Source: Neotamlana laminarinivorans (GTDB lineage: Bacteria; Bacteroidota; Bacteroidia; Flavobacteriales; Flavobacteriaceae). From it: 64,000 nucleotides of DNA. Within the stretch, counting starts at the first letter, position 1. The number at the start of each line of letters is the position of its first letter. The DNA lies in the NCBI RefSeq assembly GCF_020523925.1, contig NZ_JAJAPW010000002.1:1-64000 (forward strand), given 5' to 3'. The translations under genes and the position numbers were made by a program. Below the pieces are notes generated by a model that saw only the letters and a list, made by a program, of their open reading frames with translations, had not been told where the DNA came from and did not search any database. This document shows, piece by piece, positions 9,175-16,674 of the stretch.

Positions 9175-9265
9175 ATTTTTTCTTTTTGTGACGGTTAGCG
9201 CGTCTACGTTTCTTACGTTTGTGCGTCGCTACCTTATGTCTTTTACGTTTTTTACCACTTGGCAT
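9173..9265 (-). CDS. 30-residue Lys/Arg-rich protein, probably ribosome-associated
   Basis: A 30-codon gene with ATG at 9263-9265 and TAA at 9173-9175. The product begins MPSGKKRKRHKVATHKRK and is about two-thirds Lys, Arg and His, with no acidic residue. This resembles very small basic ribosomal proteins such as THX or bL36-type proteins. I recall that a small Flavobacteriia ribosomal protein (bL38) was described from a Flavobacterium ribosome structure; this could be that protein, but I cannot verify it here. It lies between the HU gene and RNase E/G and ends at a terminator, which supports a real expressed gene. It is easily missed because of its length. Confidence 0.75.
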   Translation of the reverse strand: MPSGKKRKRHKVATHKRKKRRRANRHKKKK

Positions 9266-9340
9266 AAATAGTTGTCTTTTTAAATTAATAATTATTTTAA
9301 AACTGAATTCCAACTAAATCCGGAAAACAGCCATTTTGTT

Positions 9341-9631
9341 TTACTTAACGTCTACATTTGTTTTAACCCCCTCAACAAAAACTTTTGCAGGTTTAAATGC
9401 AGGAATGTTGTGAGCAGGAATTTTTATAGTAGTATTTTTAGAAATATTTCTCCCTGTTTTTTCAGCTCTAGTTTTAATAATAAAGCTACCAAACCCTCTT
9501 AGGTAAACATTATCTCCACTTTCTAAAGAAGTTTTTACCTCATCCATAAACGATTCAACAGTTGCTTGTACATCTCCTTTTTCAATTCCTAACTTCTCAG
9601 AAATTTTTGCTACTAAATCAGCCTTAGTCAT
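9341..9631 (-). CDS. HU/IHF-family DNA-binding protein
   Basis: 96 residues, standard HU length. It starts MTKADLVAKISEKLG, has the dimerisation core and the signature GFGSFIIKTRAEKTGRN (about 46-62), and the beta-arm with the intercalating-proline region IPAHNIPAFKPAK near the C-terminus. HU proteins bend and package chromosomal DNA as dimers. It is divergent from mutY and has its own -7 element at 9676-9683. Whether it is the main HU or one of several paralogues cannot be told from this window. Confidence 0.93.
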   Translation of the reverse strand: MTKADLVAKISEKLGIEKGDVQATVESFMDEVKTSLESGDNVYLRGFGSFIIKTRAEKTGRNISKNTTIKIPAHNIPAFKPAKVFVEGVKTNVDVK

Positions 9632-9675
9632 ACTTAATATTTTTTATTTGGGTTACTATTAATTTTAAAGGGATG

Positions 9676-9683
9676 CAAATATA
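9676..9683 (-). promoter_or_regulatory. Promoter -7 element for the HU gene
   Basis: On the minus strand the sequence is TATATTTG, an exact match to TAnnTTTG, 45 bases upstream of the HU ATG. No clear -33 TTG was found. Confidence 0.6.
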
Positions 9684-9741
9684 GGAATTTAATATTCAAT
9701 ATTTCAAACCTAATTCACTAAAATTTAATATCATAAACGTT

Positions 9742-9749
9742 TATTTTTG
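9742..9749 (+). promoter_or_regulatory. Promoter -7 element for mutY
   Basis: TATTTTTG is an exact match to TAnnTTTG. Transcription would begin near 9756, downstream of the TTG at 9751, which argues for translation from the ATG at 9772. Confidence 0.6.
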
Positions 9750-9771
9750 TTTGCTCTATATAAAACAGCTC

Positions 9772-10821
9772 ATGAACTTTACTAAATCAATAATATATTG
9801 GTACTCAACAAATAAGCGAGACTTACCTTGGAGAAAAACCGTAAACCCTTATAAAATATGGCTCTCCGAAATTATTTTACAGCAAACTCAAGTTAAGCAA
9901 GGGTTACCTTATTACGAAGCTTTTGTAAGCAAATATCCTACTATTTTTCACTTAGCAAATGCTCCAGAAAACAATGTTTTAAAACTATGGCAAGGTTTAG
10001 GTTATTATTCGCGTGCTAGAAATTTACATGCCACCGCAAAACACATTGTAAACGAATTTAATGGGGTGTTTCCTAACACTTATAAAGATATAATAAAACT
10101 AAAAGGTATTGGCGATTACACTGCAAGTGCAATAGCATCAATTTGTTTTAATGAGGTTACAGCTGTGGTTGATGGGAACGTATACCGAGTACTATCAAGA
10201 TATTTTAATATTGACACTCCCATTAATTCAAGTAAGGGTGCCAAAGAATTTAAAAGCTTAGCACAAGAGCTTATAAACAAAAAAGACCCTGCACTTTTTA
10301 ACCAAGCCATTATGGAATTTGGTGCAAAACAATGCAAACCAAAAAACCCAGACTGTAATTCGTGCCCACTAAATAATAGTTGCTTAGCCTTAAGCTTAAA
10401 AAAAATAGATGCTTTACCCGTAAAAACTAAAGCTGTTAAGGCCAAGAAAAAATATTTTAATTTCCTAATTTACATTACCAAAGACAACCAAACTATACTG
10501 GAAAAAAGAGAAGGTAAAGGTATTTGGCAAAACTTACATCAGTTTCCTTTAATTGAAACTAAAAAACCTATAAACGCTAAAACATTAAATGATGTTATTA
10601 AAAGTTATACATTTTTAAAAAATAAAAAATTTCAACTCTCATTATATAACAGTCAACCTGTAATACACAAATTATCGCATCAACATTTGTACACCAAGTT
10701 CTGGATAATTAACATTGATAAGCTTGAGGGGAACACCATTCCTATTACTAAAATTAAAAATTACCCTGTTCCTGTTTTAATTAGCAATTTTATAGAATCG
10801 TTTAATTTTAATTTAGTTTAA
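9772..10821 (+). CDS. mutY: A/G-specific adenine DNA glycosylase MutY
   Basis: About 349 residues from the ATG at 9772, removing adenine mispaired with 8-oxoguanine. Visible motifs: LPWRK near the N-terminus, SEIILQQTQV with the catalytic Glu, helix-hairpin-helix LKGIGDYTASAIAS, VVDGNVYRVLSR with the catalytic Asp, and a C-x6-C-x2-C-x5-C iron-sulfur motif (CKPKNPDCNSCPLNNSC). The C-terminal third is the NUDIX-like 8-oxoG recognition domain. A TTG start at 9751 would add seven residues but lies before the predicted transcription start, so I reject it. It heads the mutY-ssb-gldE-gldD cluster common in Flavobacteriia. Confidence 0.95.
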   Translation: MNFTKSIIYWYSTNKRDLPWRKTVNPYKIWLSEIILQQTQVKQGLPYYEAFVSKYPTIFHLANAPENNVLKLWQGLGYYSRARNLHATAKHIVNEFNGVFPNTYKDIIKLKGIGDYTASAIASICFNEVTAVVDGNVYRVLSRYFNIDTPINSSKGAKEFKSLAQELINKKDPALFNQAIMEFGAKQCKPKNPDCNSCPLNNSCLALSLKKIDALPVKTKAVKAKKKYFNFLIYITKDNQTILEKREGKGIWQNLHQFPLIETKKPINAKTLNDVIKSYTFLKNKKFQLSLYNSQPVIHKLSHQHLYTKFWIINIDKLEGNTIPITKIKNYPVPVLISNFIESFNFNLV

Positions 10822-10871
10822 CACCTTCAATCATATTTTTTTATTAATTTTAAAATTGACATACAAATAGT

Positions 10872-10879
10872 TACATTTG
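10872..10879 (+). promoter_or_regulatory. Promoter -7 element for ssb-gldE-gldD
   Basis: TACATTTG matches TAnnTTTG exactly, 22 bases before the ssb ATG. A TTG at 10856-10858 lies 13 bases upstream, closer than the usual -33 spacing. Confidence 0.6.
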
Positions 10880-10901
10880 CTGTCTTTTAAACAAAAATAT
10901 T

Positions 10902-11339
10902 ATGTCCGGAACCTTAAATAAAGTTATGCTAATTGGCCACCTAGGAGATGAAGTGAAAATGCACTACTTTGAAGGTGGTGGCTGTGTAGGTAGGTTTCCT
11001 TTAGCTACCAACGAAACCTACACAAATAAGCAAACAAATGAACGCGTTACAAACACCGAATGGCATAACATAGTAGTAAGAAATAAAGGTGCCGAAATTT
11101 GTGAAAAATATTTAAACAAAGGCGATAAAGTTTATATTGAAGGACGTTTAAAAACCAGAAAGTGGCAAGACGAAAAAGGTAACGATAGATACGCTACCGA
11201 AATACAATGTACAGACTTTACTTTTCTTACCACAAAAAATGAAAGTGAAAATACATCTATAGCAACACAACAAAAACCACAGGCCACACAAACAAAACCT
11301 GTTGAACCTGTTGAAAGCGATGATGATCTTCCTTTTTAA
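10902..11339 (+). CDS. ssb: Single-stranded DNA-binding protein SSB
   Basis: 145 residues. The N-terminal OB-fold (about 1-110) starts MSGTLNKVMLIGHLGDEVKM and includes TEWHNIVVRNKGAE and the strand VYIEGRLKTRKWQDEKG. A Gln/Thr-rich linker follows, then the acidic tip DDDLPF that recruits partner proteins. It binds ssDNA during replication, repair and recombination. It has its own promoter and is followed 21 bases later by gldE, so the three downstream genes are probably cotranscribed. Confidence 0.95.
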   Translation: MSGTLNKVMLIGHLGDEVKMHYFEGGGCVGRFPLATNETYTNKQTNERVTNTEWHNIVVRNKGAEICEKYLNKGDKVYIEGRLKTRKWQDEKGNDRYATEIQCTDFTFLTTKNESENTSIATQQKPQATQTKPVEPVESDDDLPF

Positions 11340-11360
11340 GTTTAACTAAATTAACCATAA

Positions 11361-12665
11361 TTGGATCCCGACCCTGCCAGTTTAATAACTCCACTTTTAT
11401 CAATTGATGTTTCAGTTGTACTTGGCTTTGCCTTGCTTTTTTTACTGTTAATTTGTTCTGCATTAATTTCTGGTGCAGAGGTAGCATTATTTTCAATTAG
11501 CAAAACAGATTTAGAAGATGGTTTTGATGAAAAATCTAAACCCATTCAAATTATATTACAACTCTTAGAACGCCCCAAAAAACTACTCGCTACTATACTT
11601 GTGGCCAATAATTTTATAAATATAGCTGTAGTTATTTTGTTTGCCTTTTTAGGCGATTTTATGTTTGGAGGTATTACCAGCGTACAAGTTAAGTTTATTT
11701 TAGAAGTTGTTGTAGTTACCTTTTTAATTTTACTTTTTGGTGAAATTTTACCCAAAATTTATGCCAGCAGAAACAATGTTAAATTTGCTATGTTTATGGC
11801 ATTCCCTTTACGAGTTCTAGATGTAATTTTATCTCCCATTAGCCTACCTATGCGCAGTGTAACTTTGGCTATTCATAATAAATTAGGAAAACAAAAATCT
11901 AACCTAAGTATAGACCAACTTTCTCAAGCATTAGAACTTACAAGTGAAGAAGACACCACAAAAGAAGAACACAAAATTCTACAAGGTATTGTATCGTTTG
12001 GCAATACCGATACAAAACAAGTTATGCGCCCACGCATAGATATTTTTGCACTAAATATAGATCAAAAATATAGCGAAATCATGCCTGAAATTGTAAACAA
12101 TGGTTATTCCAGAATACCAGTTTATAAAGACAATATAGATACTATTGAAGGCATACTTTACGTTAAAGACCTATTACCATATGTAGACCGAAAACAATTT
12201 GATTGGACAAGCTTATTACGCGAACCCTTTTTTGTGCCCGAAAACAAAAAACTTGACGATTTAATGGCCGAATTTCAAGAGAAAAAAGTGCACTTAGCTG
12301 TTGTTGTTGATGAATATGGTGGCACATCTGGACTTATTTCTTTAGAAGATATTATAGAAGAAATTGTTGGTGATATTAGTGACGAGTTTGATGATGAAGA
12401 CCTAACATACTCTAAACTAGATGAAAATAATTATATTTTTGAAGGAAAAACAACTTTAAAAGATATTTACAAAATAATAAAACTAGAAGACGACACTCCT
12501 TTTGAAGAAAATAAAGGTGAAGCTGAAACTATTGCTGGTTTTGTTCTAGAAATTTCAGGTAGTTTCCCAAAACTAAACAGTAAAATAAATTTTGAAAACT
12601 ACGTTTTTACTATTGAAGCTATGGATAAAAAACGTATTAAATTAGTAAAATTCACAATTTTGTAA
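11361..12665 (+). CDS. gldE: Gliding motility-associated protein GldE
   Basis: 434 residues. The N-terminal CNNM/DUF21 region has membrane helices (about 20-45, 85-135), followed by a CBS pair (about 205-330; PRIDIFALN, VKDLLPYV) and a CorC_HlyC domain (about 345-434). It resembles magnesium/cobalt transporter accessory proteins. In Flavobacterium GldE is linked genetically to GldD and gliding. The start is TTG at 11361: the preceding codon is an in-frame TAA and the first internal ATG is over 90 codons in. The 3' end overlaps the gldD ATG by one base (TAATG), indicating translational coupling. Confidence 0.92.
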   Translation: MDPDPASLITPLLSIDVSVVLGFALLFLLLICSALISGAEVALFSISKTDLEDGFDEKSKPIQIILQLLERPKKLLATILVANNFINIAVVILFAFLGDFMFGGITSVQVKFILEVVVVTFLILLFGEILPKIYASRNNVKFAMFMAFPLRVLDVILSPISLPMRSVTLAIHNKLGKQKSNLSIDQLSQALELTSEEDTTKEEHKILQGIVSFGNTDTKQVMRPRIDIFALNIDQKYSEIMPEIVNNGYSRIPVYKDNIDTIEGILYVKDLLPYVDRKQFDWTSLLREPFFVPENKKLDDLMAEFQEKKVHLAVVVDEYGGTSGLISLEDIIEEIVGDISDEFDDEDLTYSKLDENNYIFEGKTTLKDIYKIIKLEDDTPFEENKGEAETIAGFVLEISGSFPKLNSKINFENYVFTIEAMDKKRIKLVKFTIL

Positions 12666-13243
12666 TGATAAAATATACGTACATAATACTTTTAGTTATT
12701 TGTTTTTCATGTAACGAAGACTATAAACCCAAACCAAAAGCCCAGTTACGTTTAGATTTTCCAGAAACAAATTACGTTACCACTAATTTAGATTTACCTT
12801 TTACTTTCGATAAAAATCTGATAGCTGAAAAGATTAAAATAAAACCTTTAAAATCTACAACTAAAAGTTATGGTCTTAATTTAGAATATCCAGCATTAAA
12901 AGGCACTATATTTATAACCTATAAAGCCATTGAAAATAATCAACAAAATTTAAAAGATTATTTAAAAGACGCACAAAAGTTTACTTTAGAACACACCCAA
13001 AAAGCCGATGAGATTCCTGCTTACCCTTACGAAGATAGTAGTAGAAAAGTTTATGGATTATTATCTGAAGTTAAAGGAGACGTAGCCTCTCCAGCACAAT
13101 TTTATGTTACCGATAGTATAAATCATTTCATAACTGGATCTGTTTATTTTTATGCTAAACCCAACTACGATTCTATTTATCCTGCAGCTCAATATTTACA
13201 AAACGATGTTAAGCGCTTAATGGAATCATTACAATGGAAATAA
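12665..13243 (+). CDS. gldD: Gliding motility lipoprotein GldD
   Basis: 192 residues. A short hydrophobic signal peptide ends in a lipobox with CFSCNEDYKPKPK, so it is a lipoprotein, probably in the periplasm or at the outer membrane. The body contains RLDFPETNYV and YGLNLEYPALKGTIFITYKA, typical of GldD. GldD is required for gliding and is linked to the type IX secretion machinery. It is the last gene of the cluster and is followed by a bidirectional terminator. Confidence 0.93.
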   Translation: MIKYTYIILLVICFSCNEDYKPKPKAQLRLDFPETNYVTTNLDLPFTFDKNLIAEKIKIKPLKSTTKSYGLNLEYPALKGTIFITYKAIENNQQNLKDYLKDAQKFTLEHTQKADEIPAYPYEDSSRKVYGLLSEVKGDVASPAQFYVTDSINHFITGSVYFYAKPNYDSIYPAAQYLQNDVKRLMESLQWK

Positions 13244-13273
13244 AAAAGCCAGAGAAATAAACTCTGGCTTTTT
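13243..13273. terminator. Bidirectional terminator between gldD and the endonuclease gene
   Basis: Perfect stem AAAAAGCCAGAG / CTCTGGCTTTTT with loop AAATAAA. It lies between two convergent genes and has A- and T-tracts on both sides. Confidence 0.9.
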
Positions 13274-13292
13274 ATTTTATTATAAATATTAT

Positions 13293-14894
13293 CTACTCCC
13301 AAGTATTTTCGGCAGCATCGCCTCCCCAAATAAGCGTTGCTAAATAAGGATTATCGATAAACGGATTACGGTTTCCTTGTGCACCGTAAATTACGTTGTT
13401 ACGTTGTTTTTCGAACTCTGAAACAGGATCTTCTGCATTCCATTTTAAAAACAACTCTAAAGAACCTACTTCGGCAAAAGAATCGCCGTAACGAATATGT
13501 ACATACATAACCATACGTGCCACATCGCCTTTCCAATCATCTCCTGGATACCATTCTTGGTTAGTTAGTAAATAACTCCCACTACCTTCTCGATACGGAT
13601 GATTACTACGCTGACTATTTATACTTTGATCGCATACACGCATATGATGTATATCGTTTGGTGCTTCTTCACTATCATTTAACAAAGACTGCGGATAAAT
13701 ATGCTCTGTATTAAAACTTGTTATTTCATAAGTATTTGTTGGGGAATCATATTCTTCCCAATACCTACTTTCTCCACTGTATATTAATACAACATTATCT
13801 GTGTTACTCATGTCTTCGTCTGCATCATACAAATAGTTATGGCGTTGCCCATAAGTAAGTTTAGTTGTATGCTTTGTTTCTGTAACAGTTTCTAATTCAC
13901 TTAACATTACATCGGTATCTGTTGTAAAAATTACGTCTTCATAATACTCCATTAATTCTGATGGCATATTAAACACCATTGGTGTTATAATTTTAATATT
14001 TACCGTTGCCGTTGAGCAATATGGTGTAGCATCGTCGTCACATATAGTATATGTAAAAGAATCTGTTCCTGTAAAATCTGCTGGTGGCGTATAACTAACA
14101 GTTCCATCTGTGTTTAAAACTACTGCACCTACAGATAATGCATTATCAATTGAAGAAACAACTGCGTCGTCAATTACTGTATCGTTTTCCAAAACACTAA
14201 TTGTAATGTTCGATGAATTTTCAGATATATTTACAATATCATCAAAAGCTTCAGGGTTACCTTCATCTATTACCGTAATTGTAACTGTAGCGGTTACACA
14301 AGTTGGTGTTTCGTCATTATCACATAAGGTATAGGTAAATGTATCTTCGCCTGAAAAACCGTTATTTGAAGTGTATGATATTGTATAATCATTATTTAAC
14401 ACAACTTCACCGTTAGTTGAACTGGCGTCTACAGATGTTAATTCTGCTCCATCTAATAACGTATCGTTACTTAAAACATTAAAGGTTATTGATGCATTTT
14501 CTAATACCTCAAAAGCATCATCGACTGCAATAGCATCGCCTTCATCGGTTACGGTAATACTAACCGAAGCTGTATCACAATTAGGATTAGCGAAACCATC
14601 GCAAATAGTATACTCGAAAGTATCGGTGCCTGTAAAACCATCTAAAGGTGTATAAACTAACTTGCTCGAAGATTGTGTGATACTACCTCCATTAACAGAT
14701 ACTGCATCGAAATCATTTAAAGTGGCGTTATTAATTAAGGTATCGTTATTTAATACATCTATAATAACAGCTGTGTTTTCTTGCGTAGTTACAGTATCGT
14801 CTAAAGCTATTGGTGGCTCCACTGTGTTATCACTTGAATTATCACTACAGCCAAATATTGCCATTAGAACAATGAAATAAATACATTTTTTCAT
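13293..14894 (-). CDS. Surface lipoprotein with three Ig-like repeats and an endonuclease I domain
   Basis: 533 residues. The signal peptide ends in a lipobox with Cys16 (FGCSDNSSDN); the acidic residues after Cys suggest surface export. Three Ig/cadherin-like repeats of about 95 residues follow (about 27-305), each with VLxNDT, a TFxYTxC strand and a paired Cys. The C-terminal domain (about 306-533) is endonuclease I-like: FNTEHIYPQSLL, DIHHMRVCDQSINSQRSN and GDVARMVMYVHIRY provide the expected His and Asn of a beta-beta-alpha metal nuclease. Likely role: cutting extracellular DNA or RNA at the cell surface. It follows the TonB receptor/lipoprotein operon but is separated from it by a terminator. 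Confidence 0.9.
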   Translation of the reverse strand: MKKCIYFIVLMAIFGCSDNSSDNTVEPPIALDDTVTTQENTAVIIDVLNNDTLINNATLNDFDAVSVNGGSITQSSSKLVYTPLDGFTGTDTFEYTICDGFANPNCDTASVSITVTDEGDAIAVDDAFEVLENASITFNVLSNDTLLDGAELTSVDASSTNGEVVLNNDYTISYTSNNGFSGEDTFTYTLCDNDETPTCVTATVTITVIDEGNPEAFDDIVNISENSSNITISVLENDTVIDDAVVSSIDNALSVGAVVLNTDGTVSYTPPADFTGTDSFTYTICDDDATPYCSTATVNIKIITPMVFNMPSELMEYYEDVIFTTDTDVMLSELETVTETKHTTKLTYGQRHNYLYDADEDMSNTDNVVLIYSGESRYWEEYDSPTNTYEITSFNTEHIYPQSLLNDSEEAPNDIHHMRVCDQSINSQRSNHPYREGSGSYLLTNQEWYPGDDWKGDVARMVMYVHIRYGDSFAEVGSLELFLKWNAEDPVSEFEKQRNNVIYGAQGNRNPFIDNPYLATLIWGGDAAENTWE

Positions 14895-14918
14895 AATAAA
14901 TTTTATTAAAAAAGTAAA

Positions 14919-14946
14919 AAAAACCCCTTAAAAATAAGAGGTTTTT
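14919..14946 (-). terminator. Terminator of the repeat-lipoprotein operon
   Basis: AAAAACCCCTTA and TAAGAGGTTTTT around loop AAAA. The one mismatch on the plus strand becomes a G-U pair in minus-strand RNA, so it works better for minus transcription. Confidence 0.75.
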
Positions 14947-14971
14947 CAAAATATTATAATTGAATTTTAGG

Positions 14972-16657
14972 TTAGTTATTATCAACCCATTCTCCGTTTT
15001 CTTTTATAACTTTAAATGTTTCGAAGGCATCAGAACCAATCCAAACTGCATATGATACAGAATATTTTTGACCTTCCTCTGCACTAGGATCGATTTCATC
15101 TAATAAAAACTTAATAGTCTCTAGAATCATTTCATCGCTCCAATACGCAGAATTACCTTCTCTTCTATCGTAGTTACCATAGCTACCCATACTTGCTGCG
15201 GCACTTATAAAACCATCAACATCTGCAAATTCTGCAGCTATAGTTGTATAATCGGCACCAACCATAGTATATTGAATAGTGTTATCTGGCAACCAAGCAC
15301 CATCTTCGTAACCAAATTGAAGTGTCTGTTCAATTACACTTTGTACAGCATTCCAAGAAGAACCATCGTATACAAAATTCACGTATTCTACTACTGTTTC
15401 ATCACCATTATAAAAATCGTAAGCAACAGCTATCATATCATCTTCGAAAGCATAAGGGTATTGCTGAGATAAATAAATCGCTAACTTATATAAGGCTTCA
15501 TCTTCATCATCAAAATTAGGATAAGATTGTCCCATTGCAGTATAAGCTTCTTCAGAAATACTAAAAGGTTCTGCCCATCCATCTGTTAAAACAAATAATG
15601 TAGTTTCATCTAGTAATAATTGAGGTGATTTAATATACACTCCACCAGAATAAGTTAAATCCATAGTTTCAGTAAAATTTGTACCGCCGTCGTAAATTGC
15701 AAAAGTTACAGCATATCTTTCATCTTCAACACCTGCACTTAAAACAACGTTTAAAGCTTCAACAATCATATCGTCACTCCAATAAGCAGCATTAGTTGGT
15801 CTTCTCTCGAAGTTACCGTAGTCATTCATACTAGTAGTAGCGTCTGGGTAAGTACTGCTTAAGGCTGCAACAATCGCATCGTAATCTTCGTCTACAAGCT
15901 CAGACTCGTTTACTGTTAATTTTACATAAGCTGTTCCGTTGTATTCTACTAAAAATGTTTCAGTTCCACTTGAACCATTGTAAATAGCAAAAGTTACATT
16001 ATACTGCTGCCCAAGAGAGGCTGTAGGTAAAATTACATTTAATGCTTCAACAATCATATCATCACTCCAATAGGCAGAATTACCTTCTCTTCTATCGAAG
16101 TTACTATAGTTTGCTGCACTCTCTGCTGGATCTGGATAAGTTGATGACAAAGCAGATCCTATAGCATCAAAATCATCTCCTGTAATTTCATATAAAATAA
16201 CATCGGCTAAAGTAGCGTAAGTTAAATTCACATATGTTCCTTTTTCAGCAGTTTCATACCTTAAATCGAAAAAGTTTTCAATATCTGTCATTGAAGTAAA
16301 AGCTTCTAGACCTAATTCGCTATAATCTGAAGATGTAACCGTATAATCTTCAAAAGATAAAGGATCGTAAAGCAAATAAGTTACATTAGCTAAAGATGAT
16401 TCTCCCCATACAGGAAATCTTTCAGCTAATAGATCTGGAATTAAAAGTCTTGCTTCATCTTCTGAACTAAAGTTTCCGTAGCTTAAACTTAGGAAATCGT
16501 AGTCATCATCTGTTAATGTGTAATCCGTAACACCTGTTAAGTAATCGATTCCTTCTGTTTCTTGAGAATCAAGCTCTTCGTAGATGTCTTCCATTGGGTT
16601 ACATGAAGTAAATACTCCCCCAACGATTAGTATTAATAAATAAATAAATTTTTTCAT
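14972..16657 (-). CDS. Lipoprotein with about five 95-residue repeats, TonB-receptor partner candidate
   Basis: 561 residues with lipobox FTSC (Cys19) followed by acidic residues. The body is built of repeats: three close copies carry Y-x-NF-(D/E)-RR plus AYWSD(D/E)MI (motif at about 197, 292 and 506) and end in a strand like YNVTFAIYNG; two diverged copies lie near 60-130 and 370-440. The protein is very acidic. I do not recognise the repeat family. It starts 17 bases after the stop of the TonB receptor at 16675-19233 and is surely cotranscribed with it, so I infer a cell-surface lipoprotein working with that receptor, in the position a SusD homologue would occupy. It has no visible SusD-like TPR fold. 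Ligand unknown. Confidence 0.85.
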   Translation of the reverse strand: MKKFIYLLILIVGGVFTSCNPMEDIYEELDSQETEGIDYLTGVTDYTLTDDDYDFLSLSYGNFSSEDEARLLIPDLLAERFPVWGESSLANVTYLLYDPLSFEDYTVTSSDYSELGLEAFTSMTDIENFFDLRYETAEKGTYVNLTYATLADVILYEITGDDFDAIGSALSSTYPDPAESAANYSNFDRREGNSAYWSDDMIVEALNVILPTASLGQQYNVTFAIYNGSSGTETFLVEYNGTAYVKLTVNESELVDEDYDAIVAALSSTYPDATTSMNDYGNFERRPTNAAYWSDDMIVEALNVVLSAGVEDERYAVTFAIYDGGTNFTETMDLTYSGGVYIKSPQLLLDETTLFVLTDGWAEPFSISEEAYTAMGQSYPNFDDEDEALYKLAIYLSQQYPYAFEDDMIAVAYDFYNGDETVVEYVNFVYDGSSWNAVQSVIEQTLQFGYEDGAWLPDNTIQYTMVGADYTTIAAEFADVDGFISAAASMGSYGNYDRREGNSAYWSDEMILETIKFLLDEIDPSAEEGQKYSVSYAVWIGSDAFETFKVIKENGEWVDNN

Positions 16658-16674
16658 AATAATTTCTTTTTCAA

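Noticed and set aside
9751-9771. TTG start for mutY
   Set aside because: It lies upstream of the predicted transcription start and adds residues not seen in the family.
11257-11545. Minus-strand frames over the ssb/gldE junction
   Set aside because: They are antisense to two well-supported genes and have no family resemblance.
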